Shown: positions 14,996 through 22,464 of the stretch, in pieces | Numbering within the stretch: position 1 is the stretch's first letter | Layout: every line of letters starts with the position of its first letter | Source of the DNA: Candidatus Peregrinibacteria bacterium | GTDB lineage: Bacteria > Patescibacteriota > Gracilibacteria > UBA1369 > UBA12473 | Direction: 5' to 3' | NCBI GenBank assembly: GCA_018659585.1 | Contig: JABJMC010000033.1 | Location: 1 to 44,550 of the forward strand | Length of the DNA stretch: 44,550 nucleotides | Made by a program: the position numbers and the translations under genes | The notes under the pieces: generated by a model | Databases searched by the model: none | Seen by the model: the letters and a program-made list of their open reading frames with translations, nothing else | What the model was told of the DNA's origin: nothing

Positions 14996-17338
14996 ATGAG
15001 TGGACCGGTTTTAAGGCAGCACGGCCTCCCCGAAGAAACGGAGCGAATTGAACCAGCTTCAAATGAACTTTTGGGTGATTTTTTGATGACTTTGGATTCG
15101 ATTGCTCATAACCGGTTTAATAGAGGGATTCCTAGTTATAGAGATTCTTCTCCCTACTATTCACCAATGATGCTGGATCGCTTTGATGATGATTGTACGG
15201 TGCATTACACTCCTTGGTTACCAGAAAGGCCGGGGAGAATAATGATTGAAACGCCTGATTATCGGATGGTTTATCAATTCTCTCTAAGATTCCCACATAA
15301 TCCTGATTTAGAAATTCCTCGCGGAGATGATCCTTTTGAATATGAAGAAGATCCCGGGGCAATAGCTACGCGAGCTCCAATTGGCCATCAGGATCGTCCT
15401 CTTCAAATTGATATGGAGCTAACAGAAGTACAAGCACGAAATGATGATCCAGATTTAATTAGACATTTAAGAGGTGCTCCAAAAGATATTTTGCTGGATA
15501 TTTTGCGCCAGATCAAAGATTTTCCTGGCCATTTTATTGGACACGTAATCCCAGATCATCTTAACCGAGAAGCTCCCCGTGCCGTAGCAGGCCGAGCCAT
15601 TCGACATGAAGAAAATAGAGAAGAAAAAGCAAGGGTAGACGAAGCAGAAAAAGCGATGTTAGACGGGCTACAAAGCAGAGAACGAAGAGATCTTATAGCT
15701 CGTTTAGTTGGGTTAAGCCCTTCCAAATTAGATAAATGTGTAGATTGTGGGCAGCGCGGCGGACCACCTAGTCGTGAGCCGCGGGTGGCATGGCCAAAAC
15801 CCTTACAATCACAATCTAATCAGAAACCTTTAACAAGGCGTAACCTTCTTGGAAAAGCAGCAACCGGTGGAGTGGCCGCTGCAACTGTTTTGACTTACGA
15901 ACTATTTGCGCGAAAACTTGGTTGGATTTCACCGCTTAAGAATATGCATGACGCCCTTTATCCAGATGATGGAGAAAGGAATCCTGATCGACGAGTGTCT
16001 GAATTAGAAATTCCAGAAGATATTAGTGATACGGGATTGATTCTTTACACTGCTTGGCCTGTTTATGATCATCGAACTGGGCAAAGTTATGACACGGTAA
16101 TGGATTCTGATCCATTGTCTCGCTACTTTTTTCAAGATCGTTTACAAATCGCTGGAGTAGAAGAAGAAATGGAGACTTGGACTGGAGATGATGAGCGAGT
16201 TTATCGTTTAACTGTTCCGAGTGAAGATACCGGAGAGGTTTTGAATGGTTCCCGCGGGAGATTAATGCAAGATGGAACTACTTGGGCGCACGTTTTGAAC
16301 ATGATTACTAAAGTGCGCCAAATGACTGACCGTCAAGTTATTAAATTTTTGGTGTGGTGGTTCAAAAAGACCTATCAAATTGATTTAGATCCATCTTCTT
16401 TTAAGATTAAACGTAACGATGATAAAAGTATTGATGATATTTATTACACAGGGTCAAATACTGATGAAAAAATTCGTTTCCAAAAAATTAGAATCCTAGA
16501 TCGAATCCCGGAGAATAGTGCTCGTGGAAGAAGGGATACAGTACCCGAGCGTCGCCGTTTTACTTCTGATAATAATACGCATCGCCTTCTTTTATGGACT
16601 GGAGTAGGGCAGGACATATTGATTCCCGAATCAATGCTAATTGACGCAAGTGAGCGAGAGGTGACTTTGCCCTTACGGATGAATGACGCAAAGGGAAGAG
16701 AAAAAAAAGCGGGTTCAGTTGATTTTACCTGGCAAGAATTTGCGCAAAGTGTGAGACGTTATTTTGAAAATCGTGATAAAGGAGAATCTTTTATTCGCAC
16801 TAAGCCAGGAACAAATGAAAAAGTTACAACCAGCGCTCTTGAACACTATGTAGCGGCTAACGATCCGATTGTAAAAAGGATCGTGGCTAAATTATGTAAG
16901 GGCTGCCAAACTAATTTTGCCAAAGCGGATTGTATTCGCCGATTTATCCAAGGGCAGACTGAATATGATTGGGAAGCTGGCGAGGAAATTAATCGACCAG
17001 CGGTGGCAACACTTATGCATCAGTGGGGTGACTGCAATAATCTAACTGTGGCGGCGGCGACTTTGTTTAAGGCGGCAGGACTCCGCGTAGGGATTGCTTA
17101 TGCTTATGATGATCCAGCTAAACAAGATCCTAATAGTGCCGATTTTGGGACTGCTAGTCATGTTTTGGTGGCGATTCACAAAGATAGCTTAAAAGGATCT
17201 GGCGTTGATTGGTACCCAAACACCTATACAATTGGAAAAACAGAAAAATGGGTTCTTTTTGAGCCGCAACACATTGCTGACTTTGGTGATTTTAATCTTG
17301 GGAAAAAGATGACTGCTACCCATATTCGAGAGGTGTGA
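14996..17338 (+). CDS. Transglutaminase-like protein with an internal twin-arginine-like segment
   Basis: 780 residues from the ATG after the promoter. Residues 1-275 are charged and unrecognised and end in a CVDCG motif. At 281 comes RRNLLGKAATGG followed by a hydrophobic run to about 300; this resembles a twin-arginine (Tat) signal but lies mid-protein. After about 300 unrecognised residues, the C-terminus holds a transglutaminase-like core. It has GDC with Cys680, SHVLV with His722, and LFEPQH with Glu756 where the family usually has Asp. A CKGCQ motif precedes the core. The fold covers cysteine proteases, amidases and cross-linking enzymes. If the middle helix spans the membrane, the catalytic domain faces outward. 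The gene precedes the PAP2 fusion by 12 nt and is probably co-transcribed with it. Confidence 0.75.
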   Translation: MSGPVLRQHGLPEETERIEPASNELLGDFLMTLDSIAHNRFNRGIPSYRDSSPYYSPMMLDRFDDDCTVHYTPWLPERPGRIMIETPDYRMVYQFSLRFPHNPDLEIPRGDDPFEYEEDPGAIATRAPIGHQDRPLQIDMELTEVQARNDDPDLIRHLRGAPKDILLDILRQIKDFPGHFIGHVIPDHLNREAPRAVAGRAIRHEENREEKARVDEAEKAMLDGLQSRERRDLIARLVGLSPSKLDKCVDCGQRGGPPSREPRVAWPKPLQSQSNQKPLTRRNLLGKAATGGVAAATVLTYELFARKLGWISPLKNMHDALYPDDGERNPDRRVSELEIPEDISDTGLILYTAWPVYDHRTGQSYDTVMDSDPLSRYFFQDRLQIAGVEEEMETWTGDDERVYRLTVPSEDTGEVLNGSRGRLMQDGTTWAHVLNMITKVRQMTDRQVIKFLVWWFKKTYQIDLDPSSFKIKRNDDKSIDDIYYTGSNTDEKIRFQKIRILDRIPENSARGRRDTVPERRRFTSDNNTHRLLLWTGVGQDILIPESMLIDASEREVTLPLRMNDAKGREKKAGSVDFTWQEFAQSVRRYFENRDKGESFIRTKPGTNEKVTTSALEHYVAANDPIVKRIVAKLCKGCQTNFAKADCIRRFIQGQTEYDWEAGEEINRPAVATLMHQWGDCNNLTVAAATLFKAAGLRVGIAYAYDDPAKQDPNSADFGTASHVLVAIHKDSLKGSGVDWYPNTYTIGKTEKWVLFEPQHIADFGDFNLGKKMTATHIREV

Positions 17339-17350
17339 TAAAATAGATCC

Positions 17351-18493
17351 ATGAATCATTGGAAATTTTTGCTGTGGTTTTTGGGGTTGCTGGGGGTGCT
17401 TTATTTTGATCATGATTTGTTGCTTTGGATGGCCGAGCATCGGATGTCATTTTTGGATGAATTCATGATGTTTTTAACTGATTTTGGGTTGTTGTTTGGG
17501 GTGATTTTATTTGGGGTGGCACTGTTTGAGGAAAAATTGCATCGCCAATTGATTTTGGTGATTTTAGCTTTTTTAGTGGCGTTGGAGGTTAGCTATTTAT
17601 TGAAAATGGGATTCCAGGTGCCGCGACCTTATGAAATGTGGGAAATTGCGGCCTTGAAAGGGGCTGAGGGATTTTCTTTTCCAAGTATGCACGCTTCTTT
17701 TATTTTTGCGGCTTTGCCTTTTTTTAAGAGCCGAAAATTACGGCGTTGGTGGTGGACATGGGCTGTTTTTGCAAGCTTGGTGGCGTTTTCGCGGGTGTAT
17801 GTTGGAGTGCATTATGTGAGTGATGTTTTGGTTGGAGGATTGTTGGGTTACGGGATTGGTTCGTTTTTATATTATTTGGAAAAAGTGCATGGTTTTACAG
17901 ATTGGTTAGGTGGGCATATTAAAGATCGCTTTGAAGTGCGGCGGCAGCTAGGACACGCGGGACTGGGAATGATGATAGTTTTTTTGATTTATTTGGATTT
18001 AGTGTCGAGCGGAGTTTTATTGTTAGCGCTTTTGGTTGGGGGCATACTGGTGCTTTTATCTTTATTTATGGAATTGCCAATAGTGGAACCAATTTTACAA
18101 TATTTTGAAAGGCCGCATCATCGAAAAAGGTTTCCAGGCAGAGGGTCGTTTTTTATGGTTTTGGGGGCTTTGCTGGCTGTGATTTTGTTTGAAAAAAATG
18201 TGGCCATGGCGGCGATCGCGGTGATGGCGTTAGGGGATTCGGTAACTAATATTTTTGGGAGGTATTTTGGAGAAGTGAAATTGCCGTATAATCCGAAAAA
18301 AACCGTGGATGGGGCGTTGTTGGGAGTGGGCGCAGGGACGCTAGCAGCGTTCTTTTTTGTGCCTTTTCACGTGGCTTTGATTGGTAGTTTTTGTGCGATG
18401 TTTGTGGAAACTTTGGATTTAAAAATTGGCATCGAGATCGATGATAATGTTTTGGTGCCGTTAGTAGCGGGATGCGTGATGGGACTTTTGTGA
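17351..18493 (+). CDS. PAP2 phosphatase fused to a dolichol-kinase/CTP-transferase-like domain
   Basis: 380 residues, highly hydrophobic. The N-terminal half is a PAP2 lipid phosphatase with all three motifs: K85...R92-P93, PSMH (111-114) and SR(147-148)...H154...D158. The C-terminal half (about 195-380) resembles the dolichol kinase/phosphatidate cytidylyltransferase superfamily. It has GDS (295-297), NPKKTVDG (314-321) and the final DDNVLVPL (364-371). The first domain would dephosphorylate a prenyl or phosphatidyl lipid and the second would phosphorylate or activate a lipid alcohol with CTP or another nucleotide. Undecaprenyl phosphate recycling or phospholipid salvage fits both. Which substrate is used is not readable from sequence. 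Confidence 0.82.
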   Translation: MNHWKFLLWFLGLLGVLYFDHDLLLWMAEHRMSFLDEFMMFLTDFGLLFGVILFGVALFEEKLHRQLILVILAFLVALEVSYLLKMGFQVPRPYEMWEIAALKGAEGFSFPSMHASFIFAALPFFKSRKLRRWWWTWAVFASLVAFSRVYVGVHYVSDVLVGGLLGYGIGSFLYYLEKVHGFTDWLGGHIKDRFEVRRQLGHAGLGMMIVFLIYLDLVSSGVLLLALLVGGILVLLSLFMELPIVEPILQYFERPHHRKRFPGRGSFFMVLGALLAVILFEKNVAMAAIAVMALGDSVTNIFGRYFGEVKLPYNPKKTVDGALLGVGAGTLAAFFFVPFHVALIGSFCAMFVETLDLKIGIEIDDNVLVPLVAGCVMGLL

Positions 18494-18763
18494 TAGGGTT
18501 TTGTTGTATGTACCAAACGTTTGACATGTTGCCCTGGCGCAACCTGGAAAGGTGGTATTCCTGTCAAGCTATTGTACAAGGGGTCTATTCAAAAGATTAA
18601 CTCGTGTTTTGGGTGATTTATAATTTAAGAAAATTAATGTTAACACCTTAAAAATCTCTCCTTATTGTACGTTACGTTTGACACAACACGATTCCACTAG
18701 GTTCAAATATGGTATACGAGTCAATCTATTGTACCTATGCGAAAAGGGACATTCTAAAAACTC
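18494..18763. other. 270-nt gap between convergent genes; promoter-like boxes, no gene assigned
   Basis: Both flanking genes end here, so promoters are not expected. The gap holds two CGTTTGACA elements (18519 and 18676), a TATAAT with TTAACT 16 bp upstream (near 18617), and three copies of TATTGTAC (18570, 18663, 18727). It also holds small hairpins (GTTGC-CCTGGC-GCAAC and ACCT-GGAA-AGGT near 18530-18555). No -35/-10 pair for the TTGACA boxes has good spacing. A small RNA gene is possible but unproven. Confidence 0.3.
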
Positions 18764-20575
18764 TTATTCCCACTCAATGGTGCCCGGCGGCTTGTTGGTG
18801 ATGTCATAGAACACGGTTGATACGCCGGGCAGGCTTAAGATTTTGTCTGTCATAGCGTGCACGGTGGGCCAGTCAATTTCGGTGAAATTGGCGGTCATGG
18901 CTTCTTCGGAAGAGACGGGCCTGAGTACTACGGATTCGCCAGAAATCTCGCCAGACGCGGTTGTGATGGAGAGTGGAAGTAGTACAACTGGGAACTGCCA
19001 AATTACGCGTAATAAGTCGGCTCTAGTGATAGATTTCTGAACAATAGCGTCGGCCTCGCGGAGGAGGTCGAGGCGGTCACGCGTAGAAAATCCGGGCTTA
19101 ACTTGGGCATCGGAAATAGCCTCATCGCGGAGGTGAAAAAGGACGCGATTAACTTCGAGAAATTGATTTGTTAGTTGCGGAGAAATGGCTTCTAGCTGCG
19201 CCCAGTCAGCCTGTCCAGACAAGACAACTGGGTGTCTATATGACCGGACATCGCCCTGAACGCCAACTGATTTCAGGGGCAAAACTTTGGCGGTTAGGTT
19301 GAGGTTTTTCGAAACTAAAAAGTCGTTGATTTTTGATTCTAATTCTTCGGCGTTGGGGACGGGAAAGGCTTCTTGCGCGCATAAACAACGAACGCCTAAT
19401 CCTGGTCCGGGGAAAGGATGTCGCCAGACCATTTCGGATTCTAATCCAAGTTTTTCGCCCACGGCGCGGACTTCGTCTTTATATAATTCTTTGATTGGTT
19501 CAATGATTTTTCCTTGGCGAATTAGTTCTTCGATTTGCGGGACGCGATTGTGATGGGTTTTGATTTTATCGGCGTGTTTGGTGCCGCCACTTTCGATAGT
19601 GTCTGGATAAATTGTGCCTTGGCCAAGTAACCATTCATCGGGATTTAAATTTAATTCTTCACTAACTTTGCGTTGAACGTCGAGGAATTTGTCGCCAATA
19701 ATTTTGCGTTTTTCTTCGGGATCATAAACGCCTTCTAAAGCTGCTAGGAATTCTTCTTCACCTTGATAAACATGAAGATTAGTAACGCCAAGTTTTTCAA
19801 GCGAAGCTTTGACTTGTACTCCTTCATTTTTGCGCATTAAACCATGATCAACAAAAAGTCCGTAAACTCGTTCCGCACCAAGGGCTTTTTCGAGCAACAT
19901 AAAAGCCACGGTGGAATCGACTCCACCACTGATAAGTAGGAATACGTTTTGATCGCCGGCCTGATCTTTAATTCGTTTGAGTTCTTGTTCAATAAATTGG
20001 TCTAGACTCCACTCGCGTTTTAAATCGCACTGGTTTAAAAAGTTGTCGAGAATTTTTAGGCCGTTCGGAGTGTGGGTAACTTCTAAATGAAATTGAACGC
20101 TCCAACGTTTGTTCCCGTAATCAATAGCCGCGTTCTTACAATCTGTTGTAGATCCAATTAAAGTGGCTCCTTCTGGGAGGAAGGTAGCCTCATCAAAGTG
20201 ACTCATCCAAACCTGTTCTGTTTCATTAATCCCTTCAAAAAGAGGATTTTTTTGCGGTGTAAAAGTAGCTTTGCCGTATTCACCTTTTTCGCCAGATTCA
20301 ACTTTGCCGCCTAATTCGTGAACAAGAACTTGGTGCCCGTAACAAATCCCAAGTACTGGAATATCCAAGTGAAGGATTTGTGGATCACAAGAAAGGCCAC
20401 CTTCAGCGTGAACACTTTGGGGGCCACCAGACAAAATAAGTCCTTTGTATTCATGGAGTTCGTCGGGACTGGCATCAGCGGATAAGATTTCGGAATAAAC
20501 ACCAAGTCTCCGGACGCGGTTAGCAATTAAGTGAGCATATTGACCTCCGTAGTCGAGGACGGCGATTTTGTCCAT
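18764..20575 (-). CDS. guaA: GMP synthase (glutamine-hydrolysing)
   Basis: 603 residues. An N-terminal class I glutamine amidotransferase has Cys78 in GICYGHQ and His163/Glu165 in QFHLEV. It is followed by an ATP pyrophosphatase domain with SGGVDST (216-222), the PFPGPGLGVRCL segment and the C-terminal end KPPGTIEWE. It converts XMP, ATP and glutamine to GMP. It is about 80 residues longer than the common bacterial form (about 515-525). The extra length lies between PFPGPGLG and the C-terminus, in the dimerisation region, as in the longer eukaryotic-type enzymes. No guaB is in the window. The gene converges on the PAP2 fusion and is apparently monocistronic. Confidence 0.95.
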   Translation of the reverse strand: MDKIAVLDYGGQYAHLIANRVRRLGVYSEILSADASPDELHEYKGLILSGGPQSVHAEGGLSCDPQILHLDIPVLGICYGHQVLVHELGGKVESGEKGEYGKATFTPQKNPLFEGINETEQVWMSHFDEATFLPEGATLIGSTTDCKNAAIDYGNKRWSVQFHLEVTHTPNGLKILDNFLNQCDLKREWSLDQFIEQELKRIKDQAGDQNVFLLISGGVDSTVAFMLLEKALGAERVYGLFVDHGLMRKNEGVQVKASLEKLGVTNLHVYQGEEEFLAALEGVYDPEEKRKIIGDKFLDVQRKVSEELNLNPDEWLLGQGTIYPDTIESGGTKHADKIKTHHNRVPQIEELIRQGKIIEPIKELYKDEVRAVGEKLGLESEMVWRHPFPGPGLGVRCLCAQEAFPVPNAEELESKINDFLVSKNLNLTAKVLPLKSVGVQGDVRSYRHPVVLSGQADWAQLEAISPQLTNQFLEVNRVLFHLRDEAISDAQVKPGFSTRDRLDLLREADAIVQKSITRADLLRVIWQFPVVLLPLSITTASGEISGESVVLRPVSSEEAMTANFTEIDWPTVHAMTDKILSLPGVSTVFYDITNKPPGTIEWE

Positions 20576-20641
20576 AATTTAACGGTTGGTAAAAGGTTGT
20601 TCCTAAGCTGTGGTTTAAGTTTAGCGGATGTTCATTTTTTT

Positions 20642-20670
20642 TTCATCTTTTTGTTAATTTTTCGTAATGT
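20642..20670 (+). promoter_or_regulatory. Promoter candidate TTCATC-17-TAATGT
   Basis: TTCATC (20642-20647), 17 bp, TAATGT (20665-20670), upstream of the small gene at 20691. Nearly the same sequence, including the spacer TTTTTGTTAATTTTTCG, precedes comM at 30534-30562. The match suggests a shared promoter or activator site rather than chance T-richness. Confidence 0.45.
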
Positions 20671-20690
20671 TGATGTGCTAGGGTTGTGGC

Positions 20691-20915
20691 ATGAACCATC
20701 ATTTTTCCTATTACCAACAGAGGCTCCGGCTTCGGAAAAACGACGAAGTTGTTGTGGATAAAATGTTGGATTTCATAAATTATGGAGGGGCGGCCATGAT
20801 TTTTGGACAATTAGTTAGTGATGGCCCTTTTCGCTGGTTTAGTTTTTTACTTGGAGTTTTCCTCGTAATTGTGGCTTATGGTAGCGTGTGGTATTATTTA
20901 TCTAGATTTAATTAA
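20691..20915 (+). CDS. Small membrane protein, 74 aa
   Basis: A basic N-terminal part (about 1-25) precedes two hydrophobic stretches (about 30-45 and 48-68), ending in YYLSRFN. No family is recognised with confidence. A second tiny membrane gene follows after 4 nt, so they look like an operon. Composition is that of the surrounding genome. It could be a membrane peptide of a toxin-like or stress class, but nothing here shows it. Confidence 0.55.
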   Translation: MNHHFSYYQQRLRLRKNDEVVVDKMLDFINYGGAAMIFGQLVSDGPFRWFSFLLGVFLVIVAYGSVWYYLSRFN

Positions 20916-20919
20916 AATC

Positions 20920-21051
20920 ATGATTACAGATTTTGACCTCAAAATTATTATTCCAATGTTGTCGATTTGTATTTTTGTAATTAGTTTTTTGTCTTTTATG
21001 ATTTGGCAAGAGAAGAAACTTGAAAATCTAGAAAAAAAATCTAAAAAATAG
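20920..21051 (+). CDS. Tiny membrane protein, 43 aa
   Basis: The start at 20920 gives a 43-residue protein: a short polar start, one strong membrane helix (about 9-29) and a charged lysine-rich tail. In-frame upstream starts would overlap the preceding gene. It is probably translated together with that gene. Function unknown. Confidence 0.45.
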   Translation: MITDFDLKIIIPMLSICIFVISFLSFMIWQEKKLENLEKKSKK

Positions 21052-21069
21052 GATTTGCAAAATTGGCAG

Positions 21070-21099
21070 TTGACACGTTGCGTGTTTTTTTTGTAGGAT
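21070..21099 (+). promoter_or_regulatory. Promoter of the four-cysteine gene pair
   Basis: TTGACA (21070-21075), 18 bp, TAGGAT (21094-21099). The leader is about 32 nt, C/A-rich and without a Shine-Dalgarno site. Confidence 0.5.
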
Positions 21100-21137
21100 A
21101 GGGACCAAAATTAGTTATCCACCCTAACCCCACAAAA

Positions 21138-21713
21138 ATGATCACCCCTAAAGGTGCTCCTGGTGAGCATGCTGATGATGAGCAACAAGGCGCTTATGCT
21201 TTTGTTGAAGAACTAGGCCGAGATGATCCAGTTGAACCATGCCTACAGTTAGTAGATATGGGGCCTTTGCAAGGTTATGCTCAACGTGAACAAGGAGCTA
21301 ATGAAGGACATTGTTTGCGACCAGACCAAAACACTTGCCCTTATGGAATTACTGATGCCGCTGACCCTCCTAAAGAGTTTTTATATTTTAGCGGCCCAGA
21401 ATTACAAACTGGAGCGCGTTTTCAAATCGCATCAACTCAACCAATATTTGACTCCCAGCTAACTCCCAAAATGCAAGGAGCCTTAGAAAATGGCGACGGA
21501 ATGCTTGGTTATACAACAGAAGCCTTGGCTAAATGGAAAGAATTAATGAATTTTGCAGCTATGAGTCATCAAGAATTTGCACAAGAAACTCGAGAAATCA
21601 TTGAGCAAGCGACCGGGAATCCTGACATTCAAAAAGCTTGTGCAATTTGTCGAGCAGCTCATTTTGCGTTTGCAACTGAAACTCGTCGTCGTGAAATAGA
21701 ATCTACCGCCTAA
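21138..21713 (+). CDS. Hypothetical protein with one four-cysteine module
   Basis: 191 residues, soluble, acidic, with no recognised family. It contains one copy of a module that recurs twice in the next gene. A first cysteine pair separated by 7 residues (HCLRPDQNTCPYG) is followed by about 90 residues, then a second pair in the helix-like segment NPDIQKACAICRAAHFAF. Four cysteines in this arrangement suggest a structural zinc site (inference). The gene lies 10 nt before its paralogue. A TTGACA promoter is upstream, and there is no Shine-Dalgarno site. Confidence 0.7.
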   Translation: MITPKGAPGEHADDEQQGAYAFVEELGRDDPVEPCLQLVDMGPLQGYAQREQGANEGHCLRPDQNTCPYGITDAADPPKEFLYFSGPELQTGARFQIASTQPIFDSQLTPKMQGALENGDGMLGYTTEALAKWKELMNFAAMSHQEFAQETREIIEQATGNPDIQKACAICRAAHFAFATETRRREIESTA

Positions 21714-21723
21714 CCCCACCCCC

Positions 21724-22464
21724 ATGGATAGAAGCTTAATACCAATTACACACGAAGTGCAGGACCCAGCGCAACTTGAGACTGATACTGGTTTTCACGC
21801 TGTCCCTGGTGATGTTGGTGAAAAATTCCCGTGCCATGCTGAAAGTCTGTCAGGTAAACGATATTGCAATCAGTCAATTGCGGATACTTCGGAGGGAGGG
21901 GAGATCTTCCCAGTTCCTCGTCACTATTTGAACCTTTATAAAGCCTTGAGAAAAGAGGGAGTTTCTGTAAGTCACGCCCTAAACAGCACACCACCACCAA
22001 ATGAAGCTCAGCATACTCGGGCTTTTATGGATTTAACAAAAGCAATGCAACGAGCAAGAAGGTTTGATTCGCCGGAGAGAGCTTGTGCTACTTGTCGACA
22101 ACAATTTTTAGATTGGCTTAATGGTAGTTTGTATGATCCCTATTTAATAGTAGCCTCAACCCCGGGAGACTGTGCTTTTCGAGATGCAGATCGTGATGAT
22201 TGGGGAGCTGAAGAAGGTGAAGAAAATCTTAGAACTTGTAATCACAATGTAGTTACTCCTACTCGAACACAAATTAGTATGGAACAGGCTTGGGGTCAGG
22301 TTCAAAGAAAAACCCCTCGCATTCGCACCCTTTCAAAAGGGTTGATTGCAGTCGCTGGGAATCCTGAGCAGGCTTGTAAAGGTTGCCAAGCAACTATATT
22401 GGCTTGGCAAGAAGGCGTTATTGCCGATGAACCAATTGAAGAAATGGAGGCCCGACTTGCTTAA
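21724..22464 (+). CDS. Hypothetical protein with two four-cysteine modules
   Basis: 246 residues, soluble. Module 1: a cysteine pair with 10 residues between (PCHAESLSGKRYCNQSI), then SPERACATCRQQFLDWL. Module 2: a pair with 21 residues between (starting GDCAFRDAD, ending RTCNHNV), then NPEQACKGCQATILAW. The second pair and the Asn/Pro after the second cysteine are conserved with the preceding gene. CKGCQ also occurs in the transglutaminase-like protein at 14996. Probably a zinc-binding module specific to this lineage (inference). The gene ends in a 4-nt overlap with the convergent DUF4012 gene. Confidence 0.7.
   Translation: MDRSLIPITHEVQDPAQLETDTGFHAVPGDVGEKFPCHAESLSGKRYCNQSIADTSEGGEIFPVPRHYLNLYKALRKEGVSVSHALNSTPPPNEAQHTRAFMDLTKAMQRARRFDSPERACATCRQQFLDWLNGSLYDPYLIVASTPGDCAFRDADRDDWGAEEGEENLRTCNHNVVTPTRTQISMEQAWGQVQRKTPRIRTLSKGLIAVAGNPEQACKGCQATILAWQEGVIADEPIEEMEARLA

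Noticed and set aside
18494-18763. SRP RNA, 6S RNA or tmRNA in the gap
   Set aside because: The conserved cores of these RNAs are not present.
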